Positions 17,015-25,436 of a DNA stretch of 64,000 bases are shown one piece after another; position 1 is the stretch's first letter; each line of letters begins with the position of its first letter. Source of the stretch: Dyadobacter flavalbus. GTDB taxonomy: Bacteria > Bacteroidota > Bacteroidia > Cytophagales > Spirosomataceae. Location: NCBI RefSeq assembly GCF_006149045.1, contig NZ_VBSN01000013.1, forward strand, positions 62,001 through 126,000. The letters are read 5' to 3'. Under the pieces are notes generated by a model that made no database searches, was not told where the DNA came from, and worked only from the letters and a program-made list of their open reading frames with translations. A program made the position numbers and the translations under genes.

Positions 17015-17689
17015 ATGACCCGAATTTTAAAAATTACTTTTGCTTTTCTGTTATTTTTGAACCCGGCATTTGCACAGAATGTCCGAATCAAAATTGACGG
17101 CCCGGCCGTAATGAAAGGCAGAAAGGCAATAATCCTTACGCGTGAAAAAGAATTTGCAGCCGTTGTACATTCCATAAAGCTCAGTGGTGACAGCATAAAC
17201 CTGCAAATGGACCCCGACTTACTGCCGGACCTTTATCAATTGCAGGTTTCAGGAATGAAAGGATCTCTGACTTTTTTCTTTGAATCGGGAATGCGTATTC
17301 TGCTGGATACCAATGATGTTTCCCGTTCGCTTATTTCCGGTTCAGCAAGCAACAGCGAATGGCAATATTTTCATAAAAGCATCAGACAGCCTTCTGAACT
17401 GAAAGTAAACGACTTTTTAAAGAAGGAAGCCAAAGCCAGAAAAAGCAATTTGCCCGACAGTGTTAATTACTGGAGAAATCTGCAGGAAATTGAAAAGGAA
17501 GACTTGAATCTAAAAACCTTGCTGTTTATTCAGGAACATCCCCGCTCCTATGTAAGCCTGTATTTACTGAAAACAAACTGGTATGTATTCCGGCATCAGG
17601 AAGCATTTGAAAAGCTGGACAGCTCGCTTTTTCATCACCGTACTTACAGGTATCTGAAAGAAAAGAAAAAGGCGGTCAGCAGAAAATAA
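17015..17689 (+). CDS. Secreted DUF4369-like protein lacking a thioredoxin domain
   Basis: 224 residues from ATG 17015 (an upstream ATG at 16979 would put 12 residues before the signal peptide TRILKITFAFLLFLNPAFAQ). The beta-rich N-terminal part (NVRIKIDGPAVMKGRKAIIL ... LYQLQVSG ... FFFESGMRILLDTNDVSRSL) resembles the DUF4369 domain that precedes TlpA-like thioredoxins in Bacteroidota, and the helical part (residues 115-224) matches their linker. The redox domain with CxxC is absent: the frame closes with KAVSRK. Either a naturally short member or a shortened one; no frameshifted remnant follows. Confidence 0.6.
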   Translation: MTRILKITFAFLLFLNPAFAQNVRIKIDGPAVMKGRKAIILTREKEFAAVVHSIKLSGDSINLQMDPDLLPDLYQLQVSGMKGSLTFFFESGMRILLDTNDVSRSLISGSASNSEWQYFHKSIRQPSELKVNDFLKKEAKARKSNLPDSVNYWRNLQEIEKEDLNLKTLLFIQEHPRSYVSLYLLKTNWYVFRHQEAFEKLDSSLFHHRTYRYLKEKKKAVSRK

Positions 17690-17737
17690 AATACGGCATG
17701 TCGGATGTAAAATGTACAATTTGATTGACTGGAATAT

Positions 17738-18424
17738 TTACAAATCCGCAATGTATTTTTGTCCGCCGAGTGCACGCATTTGCCTTACAATTTGCCCTGT
17801 TCGTTTGTTTACGTAGGACGACGGATTTTTGATAGAAAAGCGGATTGGATTTGGCAAAACCGCCGCTATTCTTGCCGCTTCATACCTTGATAATTTCTTG
17901 GCCGATTTTTTATAATAACGCAAAGAAGCTGCTTCCACCCCAAAGGTCATTTTTCCCATTTCTGCTACATTCAGATATACTTCCAGAATACGCTCCTTGT
18001 CCCAGATAAGCTCGATTAAAACGGTAAAATAAGCTTCAAGTCCTTTTCTGACCAGGCTTCTTCCGTGCCACAGAAATACATTTTTTGCAACTTGCTGCGA
18101 TATGGTACTTGCCCCGCGTGCACGTTTTCTTTTTTCAGTTACAGCATTGTAAATCTGGTCAAAATCAAAGCCCCAGTGTTTTGGGAAATTCTGGTCTTCC
18201 GACGCTACAACTGCCAGTGCAACTTCCCTCGAAATATTTTCATACGGCTCCCAGTCATGATGAATTTCCGTGTCTTCATCCTCTTTGAACGCATTGAATT
18301 TACAGGACAACATATATGGCGTAATCCATACCGGCAAAAACTTGAGAATCAATACCCAGACAATTGAAATACCAAAAAAAAGAATGAGAATTCTTAGCGC
18401 AATAAATTGCAAACGGAAGAGCAT
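17738..18424 (-). CDS. mtgA: Monofunctional peptidoglycan transglycosylase
   Basis: 228 residues. An N-terminal transmembrane anchor (about 7-30) is followed by a GT51 domain: AVVASEDQNFPKHWGFDFD with the catalytic Glu, RGASTISQQVAKNVFLWHGR, ELIWDKERILEVYLNVAEMG, and GVEAASLRYY. It polymerises lipid II glycan strands in the periplasm. No transpeptidase domain, as expected for MtgA. Single gene, divergent from the DUF2851 gene. Confidence 0.95.
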   Translation of the reverse strand: MLFRLQFIALRILILFFGISIVWVLILKFLPVWITPYMLSCKFNAFKEDEDTEIHHDWEPYENISREVALAVVASEDQNFPKHWGFDFDQIYNAVTEKRKRARGASTISQQVAKNVFLWHGRSLVRKGLEAYFTVLIELIWDKERILEVYLNVAEMGKMTFGVEAASLRYYKKSAKKLSRYEAARIAAVLPNPIRFSIKNPSSYVNKRTGQIVRQMRALGGQKYIADL

Positions 18425-18558
18425 AAAACTTTTTTACTTCTAAATCAGAAACCAAACGATAAAACCTGCGTACAAATAACAGAAACTAATCAGGTTTAGA
18501 CAAAGAAAACAAAGCACATTCTTGGTAAATATTTCTACAAATTTCATTTTCTGAATTT

Positions 18559-19839
18559 ATGAATGAAGATATCCTGAGTTTTATATGGCGATTCCAATAT
18601 TTCCACGCGGCAGGTCTTAAAACGGATGAAAATGCGGCGCTTTCCGTGATTCGTACAGGTTATAGAAACAGCCATGCAGGCCCCGATTTTTCAGAAGCAT
18701 GCGTCATGATTGACGGTATTCAATGGATCGGAAATATTGAGATCCATATCCGTTCATCGGACTGGTATAAACATGCACATGAAAAAAACAAGGCTTATGA
18801 AAGCGTTGTACTGCATGTGGTTTGGGAAAATGATCAGCCGGTAATTCGTCAGGATGGCACTTTACTTCCTACGCTGACCATGCATGGCATTGTAGAACAG
18901 TCTGTGCTGGACAGATATATCCGTTTACAGCAGCAACCCGAAGTCATTCCATGTGCAAGCATGTTCCCGGAAGTCAATCCGATTATCAAAACGGCCATGC
19001 TCGACAGCGTTCTGGCAAAACGGCTGCATAAAAAATCGGAAGAGGTTTATGAATTATTAACAGAAAACCGGAATGACTGGGAAGAGACAGCATACCAATG
19101 GATTGCCCGGCATTTTGGGTTCAAGCTCAATGACGATGCTTTTTTAAATCTCGTAAAAAATATTACCGGTAAAATCATCAGGAAATCAAGCATTGATATT
19201 CTGCAGACCGAAGCTTTGCTGTTCGGATGTGCAGGATTAATTCCTGAAAAATCAGATGACATTTATGTGAAAGAATTACAGACAGAATTCCGGTTTTTAA
19301 GTGCCAAATACAATCTGACCGGGAAAGTAATGCATAGCCATGAGTGGAAGTTCGCCAGACTGCGGCCCGCAGGTTTCCCGACCGTACGGCTGGCGCAGCT
19401 TGCGCAGTTGTTTACAAGAAAAAGCAGCTTGTTTTCCCAGTTGATTTCAGCCAATACATATGCCGGACTGCAGTCCATGTTCCGCCTTGAACAATCCGTA
19501 TACTGGCAGGAGCATTACCTGTTCAATAAAACGGCGGTTTCCAAAGTGCCGTTTATAGGAAAAGATGCCGTTGATTTACTGATCATCAATGCTGCTGTTC
19601 CGCTGCTCGTCGCTTATTCCCGGCAACGGCAAAAACCGGAACTGATGGAAACGGTGATGCATCTTCTGACCGGAATCCCTGCCGAAAACAACCGCATTAC
19701 GCGGGAATGGAACAAAGTCGGAATGCGGGTAACTTCCGCCGCTGATTCGCAGGCATTGGTTGAATGGTACAATCATTATTGTACAAGCCGGAAATGCCTG
19801 GAATGTTCGGTCGGAGCGGCATTGGTGCGCAGTGCCTAG
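18559..19839 (+). CDS. DUF2851 family protein
   Basis: 426 residues. Begins MNEDILSFIWRFQYFHAAGL, with RTGYRNSHAGPDFSEACVMI, WIGNIEIHIRSSDWYKHAHE and VVLHVVWENDQPV, all hallmarks of the Bacteroidota-wide DUF2851 family. The early part (D/E-rich strands with EIHIRSSDW) recalls PD-(D/E)XK nuclease-like cores, but no function has been established to my knowledge. A C-terminal YCTSRKCLECSVG cluster has three cysteines. Its stop codon overlaps the stop of the convergent small membrane protein (CTAG). Confidence 0.85.
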   Translation: MNEDILSFIWRFQYFHAAGLKTDENAALSVIRTGYRNSHAGPDFSEACVMIDGIQWIGNIEIHIRSSDWYKHAHEKNKAYESVVLHVVWENDQPVIRQDGTLLPTLTMHGIVEQSVLDRYIRLQQQPEVIPCASMFPEVNPIIKTAMLDSVLAKRLHKKSEEVYELLTENRNDWEETAYQWIARHFGFKLNDDAFLNLVKNITGKIIRKSSIDILQTEALLFGCAGLIPEKSDDIYVKELQTEFRFLSAKYNLTGKVMHSHEWKFARLRPAGFPTVRLAQLAQLFTRKSSLFSQLISANTYAGLQSMFRLEQSVYWQEHYLFNKTAVSKVPFIGKDAVDLLIINAAVPLLVAYSRQRQKPELMETVMHLLTGIPAENNRITREWNKVGMRVTSAADSQALVEWYNHYCTSRKCLECSVGAALVRSA

Positions 19840-20039
19840 CTTCGGCTTACAAGGTTAACGCCCGTCAGCAAAAAAACGGTTCCTACCAGAAAAGGAACAA
19901 CGGATTCCCATTTGGAGACGGTTAGCCCGAGCACGGGTTTGTCCGACAAAAAAGCAACGCATGCAAACAACAATACGGAAATGCCGAGTAAAGTAAGAAG
20001 TGAGCCGAAAAAACGTTTGAACTGGGTATTATTTTCCAT
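19836..20039 (-). CDS. Small two-helix membrane protein (67 aa)
   Basis: 67 residues from ATG 20039 (a start at 20060 would add seven). Two hydrophobic helices (about 14-33 and 48-64) separated by a short loop with SDKPVLGLTVSKWES. No recognised family. The frame closes on CTAG, sharing four bases with the stop of the convergent DUF2851 gene. Follows cca on the same strand at a distance of about 70 bases, so may be read from the same transcript. Confidence 0.55.
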   Translation of the reverse strand: MENNTQFKRFFGSLLTLLGISVLLFACVAFLSDKPVLGLTVSKWESVVPFLVGTVFLLTGVNLVSRS

Positions 20040-20110
20040 TTGATACAGTTTGAGGAGCATTTTTTATTTAAAACAACCAGTTTTGGTACAGCTGATATAT
20101 TGTTGCCGAA

Positions 20111-21547
20111 CTATTCAAAAGTCGTACCCGTGGATTGTACCGTAAGGCCTATTTTTTCTCCTTCTCGCACCATATATGCAAATGCGGGTTCATACTCGTT
20201 CGGAATAATGCCTTCCAGAATGGCTTCACGGACAATTTCCTTGATGATGCCCACTTCTTTCGCAGGTTTCAGTCCGAACGTTTCCATGATGATTTCTCCG
20301 GTTATAACTGGCTGGAAATTGCGCAGTTTGTCCCGCTCTTCCAGATCTTTCAGTTTCTGTTCGACCAGATCGAAGTTGTGCAGAAAACGTTTGACCTTGT
20401 CGGGATTTTTGGAAGTAATATCGGCGCGGCACAACTTCATCAATGCTTCTATATCTTCGCCCGCTTCCACAAGCAGACGCCGCATGGCCGAATCCGTAAT
20501 TTCTTCTTTTGACAACACAATTGGGCGGAGATGCAGGCGAACGAGTTTTTTAACAAACCGCATTTTTTCGTTCAACGGCAGTTTCATGCGCCGGAAAATG
20601 ACCGGAACCATTCTTGCGCCTACTTCCTCGTGATTGTGAAAAGACCAGCCTACCTTTTTATCGAATTTTTTGGTTGCAGGTTTTGCAATATCATGCAAAA
20701 TGGCCGCCCAGCGAAGCCAGAGATCGTCGGTGTGCTGCGAAACATTGTCGAGCACCTGCAGCGTATGGTAAAAATTGTCTTTATGTCCTTTTCCGTCAAT
20801 CGTCTCCACGCCCAGCAACTCAATCATTTCCGGAAAAATAATCGCCAGAATCCCTGCATGATAAAGCAGTTTGAAACCGTAAGAAGGTGTCGGTGAAAGA
20901 ATGATCTTGTTCAGTTCGTCCGAAATACGCTCCGCAGAAACAATACCGATCCGATCTTTCATTTTGATAATGGCATCAAATGTATCCGGTTCAATATCAA
21001 AGTTGAGCTGACTTGCAAACCGGATGGCGCGCATCATTCGCAGCGGATCATCGGAAAACGTAATTTCAGGTTCCAGGGGTGTACGGATGATCTTGCGTTT
21101 CAGGTCACGGACGCCGTCAAACGGATCAACGAGCTCGCCGAACGTGCCTTTGTTCAGGCTGATGCCCATTGCATTGATCGTAAAATCCCGCCGGTTCTGG
21201 TCATCGCTCAGCGTTCCGTCCTCCACAGCAGGCTTTCGGGAATCGGCCCGGTAAGATTCTTTTCTTGCACCGACAAATTCAATTTCCAGGTCACCCTGCC
21301 TGATCTGCGCAGTACCGAAATTTTTGTAGATACTTACAAAAACATCCGGTCCAAGCCGGCCGGCAACCAGTTCCGCAAGCTCGATTCCGCTTCCGACCGA
21401 AACAACATCAATGTCCTTGCTGGCACGCTTAAGTATAAGATCCCTTACAAATCCGCCGATTATATATGCCTCCGCGCCCAGTTCAGCCGCAGCATTTGCA
21501 ACGGTTTCAAGGATCGGAAATCGGATTAACTGCTCTTTGAAATTCAT
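20111..21547 (-). CDS. cca: CCA-adding enzyme / tRNA nucleotidyltransferase with HD domain
   Basis: 478 residues. Class II nucleotidyltransferase head: AYIIGGFVRDLILKRASKDI followed by DVVS (GGxxRD and DxD motifs), then RRDFTINAMG, the ERISDELNKI helix, and an HD domain with LHDIAKPATKKF and FHNHEEVGARM. It restores or builds the 3' CCA of tRNA in the cytoplasm; the HD domain may add phosphatase/phosphodiesterase activity. Poly(A) polymerase is the alternative but head plus HD layout favours CCA. The start ATG lies only a few bases after a strong -7-like element, so the mRNA may be leaderless. Confidence 0.9.
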   Translation of the reverse strand: MNFKEQLIRFPILETVANAAAELGAEAYIIGGFVRDLILKRASKDIDVVSVGSGIELAELVAGRLGPDVFVSIYKNFGTAQIRQGDLEIEFVGARKESYRADSRKPAVEDGTLSDDQNRRDFTINAMGISLNKGTFGELVDPFDGVRDLKRKIIRTPLEPEITFSDDPLRMMRAIRFASQLNFDIEPDTFDAIIKMKDRIGIVSAERISDELNKIILSPTPSYGFKLLYHAGILAIIFPEMIELLGVETIDGKGHKDNFYHTLQVLDNVSQHTDDLWLRWAAILHDIAKPATKKFDKKVGWSFHNHEEVGARMVPVIFRRMKLPLNEKMRFVKKLVRLHLRPIVLSKEEITDSAMRRLLVEAGEDIEALMKLCRADITSKNPDKVKRFLHNFDLVEQKLKDLEERDKLRNFQPVITGEIIMETFGLKPAKEVGIIKEIVREAILEGIIPNEYEPAFAYMVREGEKIGLTVQSTGTTFE

Positions 21548-21551
21548 GCGG

Positions 21552-21579
21552 CAAAGGTAAATAATTCTCGTGGTCCAAA
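21552..21579 (-). promoter_or_regulatory. Candidate promoter of cca
   Basis: On the minus strand TACCTTTG (21559-21552) matches the TAnnTTTG -7 box and TTTG (21579-21576) is a possible -33 box, with 16 bases between. The -7 box ends four bases before the ATG, which implies a leaderless or near-leaderless transcript. Confidence 0.45.
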
Positions 21580-21703
21580 TGTCCCGTACTGTAAAATGGT
21601 GCTAGTTTTAAACTATAAATATTGACTTCTGATCTGTAATCTTTTAAGTTCGAAATGCCAGCCTGAACGGCCGTTTATCTGGAATTTAAATTCCGGTTTA
21701 CCC

Positions 21704-22075
21704 TCAGGTATTAACCATAAAAAAAGCAGTTCTCGGAAAACGGTCAAACAATTCGTCTTTCAGTTCTTTGCTGATCGGCAATTGTCCGACGGCTTCCGAC
21801 ATGCATTGCAGCCACGCCACTGCATCGTCTTCGGTGATGGTGTGCGGCATATGTCGCGCGCGCATCATTGGATGGCCGTAAACATCGGAATAAAGCTGCG
21901 GTCCGCCCAGAAACTGCGTCAGAAACAGACGCTGTTTTTCTTTGATCAATTCCTTGTCGCTCCGGAAAAGCCTGGAAATAAGTTCATGGGCAAAAACGAG
22001 ATCATAAAACTTGTCGGTCAGTTGCCGTAACGCTGCATCGCCTCCGATGCGTTCATATAATGTAAGCTCATTCAT
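21704..22075 (-). CDS. Truncated hemoglobin (group II-like)
   Basis: 123 residues: LYERIGGDAALRQLTDKFYD at the start, FLGGPQLYSDVYGHPMMRAR, HMPHTITEDDAVAWLQCM and a C-terminal helix. The Tyr in the first helix region, the GGPxLY loop, the proximal His and the Trp of the G helix are those of 2/2 globins of the group II type. These bind O2, NO or peroxide and often serve detoxification. Eight bases downstream of AMP nucleosidase on the same strand, so probably co-transcribed; the functional link is not obvious. Confidence 0.85.
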   Translation of the reverse strand: MNELTLYERIGGDAALRQLTDKFYDLVFAHELISRLFRSDKELIKEKQRLFLTQFLGGPQLYSDVYGHPMMRARHMPHTITEDDAVAWLQCMSEAVGQLPISKELKDELFDRFPRTAFFMVNT

Positions 22076-22083
22076 TTTTGCAA

Positions 22084-22860
22084 TCAGTTTTCAAACCTGA
22101 GGTGTTTTACCGACGCGCCCGAGCGGGCCAGTTCGGTCAATGCTTCAATGCCGATTTCCAGGTGCATCTTGACATAGTTTGTCGTTACTTTCTTGTCGCT
22201 TTCTTCCGTTTTCACGCCCTCCGGAACCAGCGGGTTGTCGGAAACCAGCAGCAGCGCGCCATGCGGAATGGAATTCGCAAAACCCACAATAAAGATGGTC
22301 GCCGTTTCCATGTCAATGGCCATGGCCCGGATTTCTCTCAGATATTCCTTGAAACTGTCGTCATGTTCCCAGATCCTTCTGTTTGTGGTGTAAACCGTTC
22401 CTGTCCAGTAATCCATTTTATGCTTGGCAATGCTTGCCGAAACTGTACTCTGCAGGCGGAACGAAGGCAATGCAGGAATTTCGGCAGGCATGTAATCGTC
22501 GCTTGTACCCTCGCCGCGGATAGCCGCGATCGGCAGAATAAGGTCACCAACCTGCGTTTTTTTCAAGCCGCCGCATTTGCCCAGAAACAGTACTGCTTTC
22601 GGGTTGATAGCTGATAAAAGATCCATAACCGTAGCTGCCATCGGGCTTCCCATTCCGAAATTAATAATCGTAATGTCCTTGGCAGTAGCCGTTTGCATGG
22701 CTCTGCCCTGCCCTTTTACCTCCACGCCGAACTTCTCTGCGAACATCGTTACATAATTCACAAAGTTGGTCAGCAGGATATAACTTCCGAAATCTTCCAC
22801 GGCAGTTCCGGTGTAGCGCGGAAGCCAGTTTTCTACAATTTGCTCTTTGGTAGTCATCAT
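22084..22860 (-). CDS. amn: AMP nucleosidase, short form
   Basis: 258 residues, about half the E. coli enzyme: the N-terminal regulatory domain is missing, as in other Bacteroidota. Nucleoside phosphorylase fold with INFGMGSPMAATVMDLLSAI, FLGKCGGLKKTQVGDLILPI, RGEGTSDDYMP, MAIDMETATIF and LLVSDNPLVPEGVKT. Splits AMP to adenine and ribose-5-phosphate in the cytoplasm. A second Met one codon later is an equal start. Followed eight bases on by a truncated hemoglobin gene. Confidence 0.9.
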   Translation of the reverse strand: MMTTKEQIVENWLPRYTGTAVEDFGSYILLTNFVNYVTMFAEKFGVEVKGQGRAMQTATAKDITIINFGMGSPMAATVMDLLSAINPKAVLFLGKCGGLKKTQVGDLILPIAAIRGEGTSDDYMPAEIPALPSFRLQSTVSASIAKHKMDYWTGTVYTTNRRIWEHDDSFKEYLREIRAMAIDMETATIFIVGFANSIPHGALLLVSDNPLVPEGVKTEESDKKVTTNYVKMHLEIGIEALTELARSGASVKHLRFEN

Positions 22861-22907
22861 TCTGTCCTGTTAATTGGCAGCCTTTGCCGGGATGTGTATC
22901 TTCGCGT

Positions 22908-23357
22908 ATGGAACCTTTAAATCTTCCTTCCTTTGCTTACAAAGTTAAGCAGGTTAGCGGGAAACCGTATATTTTCGATATTATACGCCGGAAATTCGTT
23001 TCCCTTACACCGGAGGAATGGGTCCGGCAGCATTTTATTCATTTGCTGATCACGCATTATGGTTATCCCAAATCCCTTTTTGCGGTAGAAACCGGATTGA
23101 AGTACAATTCTCTTGCCAAACGCACGGATATTGTCATTTTATCCGTCGATTCGCTGCCTTTTCTGCTCGTGGAATGCAAGGCGCCGTCTGTTCCGGTGAA
23201 TGAAGCGGTTCTTGCGCAGATCGGAAGGTATCATTTTACTTTGCAGCCCCGTTTCCTTGCAGTTACAAACGGGATTGATCATTACTGTTTCAAAATCGTA
23301 AACGGGCAAATCCATTATCTCGACGACTTTCCCAAATACCGTGCATATAACCCCTGA
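22908..23357 (+). CDS. Stand-alone type I restriction R N-terminal-like (HSDR_N) protein
   Basis: 149 residues from ATG 22908 (the frame also opens at 22884). Contains a PD-(D/E)XK nuclease-like core: YNSLAKRTDIVIL (Asp) and LPFLLVECKAPSVPV (E-x-K), then AQIGRYHFTLQPRFLAVTNG. This is the HSDR_N/DUF4-type domain without helicase, S or M subunits, so it is not a restriction system on its own. Function in Bacteroidota is unknown. A TATCTTCG box at 22897-22904 directly before the ATG suggests a very short leader. Confidence 0.8.
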   Translation: MEPLNLPSFAYKVKQVSGKPYIFDIIRRKFVSLTPEEWVRQHFIHLLITHYGYPKSLFAVETGLKYNSLAKRTDIVILSVDSLPFLLVECKAPSVPVNEAVLAQIGRYHFTLQPRFLAVTNGIDHYCFKIVNGQIHYLDDFPKYRAYNP

Positions 23358-23363
23358 AACAAG

Positions 23364-23392
23364 AATGCCTGCCTGAAAAACAGGCAGGCATT
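23364..23392. terminator. Bidirectional hairpin between convergent genes
   Basis: Perfect 12-bp stem AATGCCTGCCTG / CAGGCAGGCATT with an AAAAA loop, between the ends of the HSDR_N-like gene (plus) and the yceI gene (minus). U-tracts are weak on both sides, so termination efficiency is uncertain. Confidence 0.6.
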
Positions 23393-23439
23393 GACTTTAA
23401 CCACAGCTGATTCAATCAGCAGTTTCAAACCGCTGCATA

Positions 23440-24063
23440 TTATTTGTTCGCAACCAGTTTCACATCAATCGTGAAATCGTCGTGGATCATTTTATCACCA
23501 AGGTTTTCAAAAAACGATTTGGAGTTATACTTGATGTCATATTTGGAACGGTCAACAACCAGCTTGCCTGTTGCTTCCGCACCTGAAGGCGTATTTTTTA
23601 CAGTAACAGGAAAAGAAACAGGTTTGGTAATTCCCTTAATCGTAAGATCACCCGTTACATCGTAAACGCCTGTTGCTTTCGGAGTTGCCTTTGTTACCAC
23701 AAATGTTGCATTCGGATGCTTTTCAACGGAGAAAAAATCATCTGACTTAAGATGGCCGATCAGTTTGTCATTGTATTCCTTGTCGGTAAGATCCGTACAG
23801 GTAATGCTTGTCAGGTCCGCAGTGAACTTTCCGCCGGTCAGTTTGGCGCCGTCCATCACGATGGTTCCTTCTTTCAGGGCGATTTTACCCGTGTGTTCGC
23901 CGGTTACTTTTTTTCCGGTCCATGTCAGTTCGCTTTTGGAAGGGTTTACTTTCAGATTGGTTACTTTTTTACCATTGTCTTCTGCTGAAACGGAAGCGGA
24001 AACAAACAATGCAACGGCTAAAGAGGCTACGAAAAACTTAACTGATTTCATTGAACTTTTCAT
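23440..24063 (-). CDS. YceI family periplasmic protein
   Basis: 207 residues with a signal peptide (about 1-27, ending VSAED) and a YceI lipocalin-like beta barrel: LKVNPSKSELTWTGKKVTGE, HTGKIALKEG, DFFSVEKHPNATFVVTKA, DVTGDLTIKGITKPVSFPVT. The family binds isoprenoid-like or other amphiphilic molecules. Downstream of a MarR gene with 37 bases between, a pairing common in Bacteroidota, so likely in its regulon. Confidence 0.92.
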   Translation of the reverse strand: MKSSMKSVKFFVASLAVALFVSASVSAEDNGKKVTNLKVNPSKSELTWTGKKVTGEHTGKIALKEGTIVMDGAKLTGGKFTADLTSITCTDLTDKEYNDKLIGHLKSDDFFSVEKHPNATFVVTKATPKATGVYDVTGDLTIKGITKPVSFPVTVKNTPSGAEATGKLVVDRSKYDIKYNSKSFFENLGDKMIHDDFTIDVKLVANK

Positions 24064-24100
24064 TTTGATTTGACTTGTTTAATTAACTGTATAATTGAGT

Positions 24101-24562
24101 TTACTGATTATCTGATTCCCTGAGCTTGTCCAGCAATGCGCTGATGCGTTCGGCGTCTTCGGGCGAAATGATATTGAAGCGGTTTTCCCATTCTTCCACA
24201 AAGGGATCCAGTTTTTCCAATAGTTCCAGACCTTCTTTCGTAATTACCACATCCACCGCACGCCGGTCATTCGGGCATGATTTACGTTCTGCAAGGTTTT
24301 TCGCAAGCAGTTTATCCACAAGCCTCGAAGTATTCGAATTTTTATCGAGCATGCGCTCGGTTATTTCGCTTACTTTGATCGGTACGGATTTCTGCCCACG
24401 CAGAATCCGGAGCACATTATACTGCTGGGATGTAATATCGTAATCCTTGAATATTTCAAGCTGCTTGTATTCCAGCCAGTTGGTTGTATAAACAAGGTTC
24501 AGCGCCAGCCTTTGATACGGACTCCGAAATTTTTTTTGTTTTATATCGGTTTCAATAGACAT
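24101..24562 (-). CDS. MarR family transcriptional regulator
   Basis: 153 residues from ATG 24562 (24568 would add two). Winged-helix core: QYNVLRILRGQKSVPIKVSE, RMLDKNSNTSRLVDKLLAK, NLAERKSCPNDRRAVDVVIT wing, and dimer helices at both ends. A -7-like element and an inverted repeat immediately upstream suggest autoregulation. Likely controls the adjacent yceI gene. Ligand unknown; a single Cys lies in the wing region (SCPND). Confidence 0.9.
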   Translation of the reverse strand: MSIETDIKQKKFRSPYQRLALNLVYTTNWLEYKQLEIFKDYDITSQQYNVLRILRGQKSVPIKVSEITERMLDKNSNTSRLVDKLLAKNLAERKSCPNDRRAVDVVITKEGLELLEKLDPFVEEWENRFNIISPEDAERISALLDKLRESDNQ

Positions 24563-24572
24563 AATCATTTGT

Positions 24573-24600
24573 CAAATGTATTAAATATGTAGATACATTT
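24573..24600 (-). promoter_or_regulatory. Promoter and candidate operator of the MarR-YceI unit
   Basis: TACATTTG on the minus strand (24580-24573) fits the TAnnTTTG -7 box just before the start codon. Overlapping it is an inverted repeat AAATGTAT-N11-ATACATTT (24574-24600), a size and position fitting a MarR dimer operator. Confidence 0.45.
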
Positions 24601-24824
24601 AATGTATAAACATCTATTTATTTGATAATAGTTCCGGCAACATCAAAAAAACAGGATTTTTATGTTCAGAATTTTCGACAGCAATGAATCTTTATCCTTT
24701 TACAGAGTCATCTGACCGAAATCCGTTGCGTCTTTCAATGCTTTTAATTGACCCCTGAAAAATACTTACTCGCCCGAAAGCTGAAAGTCAGTCGGCGCTT
24801 GTTTAAACAAAAACTTTAACCTTC

Positions 24825-25400
24825 ATGATTGCTTTACAGAAGCCGCTTGTACTTGCCTCCCATTCACCGCGAAGGAAACAGTTGCTGACAGACGCCGGAT
24901 TTGATTTTTCGGTAGAAGTGCTGCCGACTAATGAAACTTTCCCGGCACATTTGCCCGCAGCAGAAGTTGCTGCTTATATTTCGCATGAAAAAGCGGTAAT
25001 GTTCAGAGGATTAAAGCCCGGTTCCATCGTACTGACAGCTGACACCGTGGTGATTGCCGATAATCAGATTCTTGCAAAGCCTTCGGATTTCAGCGATGCC
25101 GTGCGGATGCTCGAATTGCTGTCGGGCAAGAGCCATACGGTTGTCACAGCGGTCAGTATGTTGTGCGGCGAAGAAATCCGGACGGTTTCCGATGCTGCAA
25201 AGGTTTATTTCAGAAAGCTGGAATATTCGGAAATAAGCTATTATATTGAAAATTACAAGCCGTTCGACAAAGCCGGTGCATATGGCATTCAGGAATGGAT
25301 CGGTATGACGGGCATTGAAAAAATTGAAGGTTCTTTTTATACGATCATGGGGCTCCCGGTTCATATTGTTTACCGTTTGCTGAAACCTTATTTCGGATAG
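24825..25400 (+). CDS. Maf-like nucleoside triphosphate pyrophosphatase
   Basis: 191 residues: LVLASHSPRRKQLLTDAGF with the phosphate-binding SxRR loop, ISHEKA, VLTADTVVIADNQILAKPSD, ARAMLE-like VRMLELLSGKSHTVVTAV, and DKAGAYGIQEWIG. Maf proteins hydrolyse non-canonical or excess nucleotides (dTTP/UTP and m5 derivatives). Cytoplasmic. Followed 36 bases later by a GH13 gene in the same direction. Confidence 0.93.
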   Translation: MIALQKPLVLASHSPRRKQLLTDAGFDFSVEVLPTNETFPAHLPAAEVAAYISHEKAVMFRGLKPGSIVLTADTVVIADNQILAKPSDFSDAVRMLELLSGKSHTVVTAVSMLCGEEIRTVSDAAKVYFRKLEYSEISYYIENYKPFDKAGAYGIQEWIGMTGIEKIEGSFYTIMGLPVHIVYRLLKPYFG

Positions 25401-25436
25401 CACACTTATACGATTAAATAATTCTCCACACTACAC

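Noticed and set aside
22908..23357. Type I restriction-modification system
   Set aside because: Only an HSDR_N-like domain is present; no helicase, methylase or specificity gene is adjacent.
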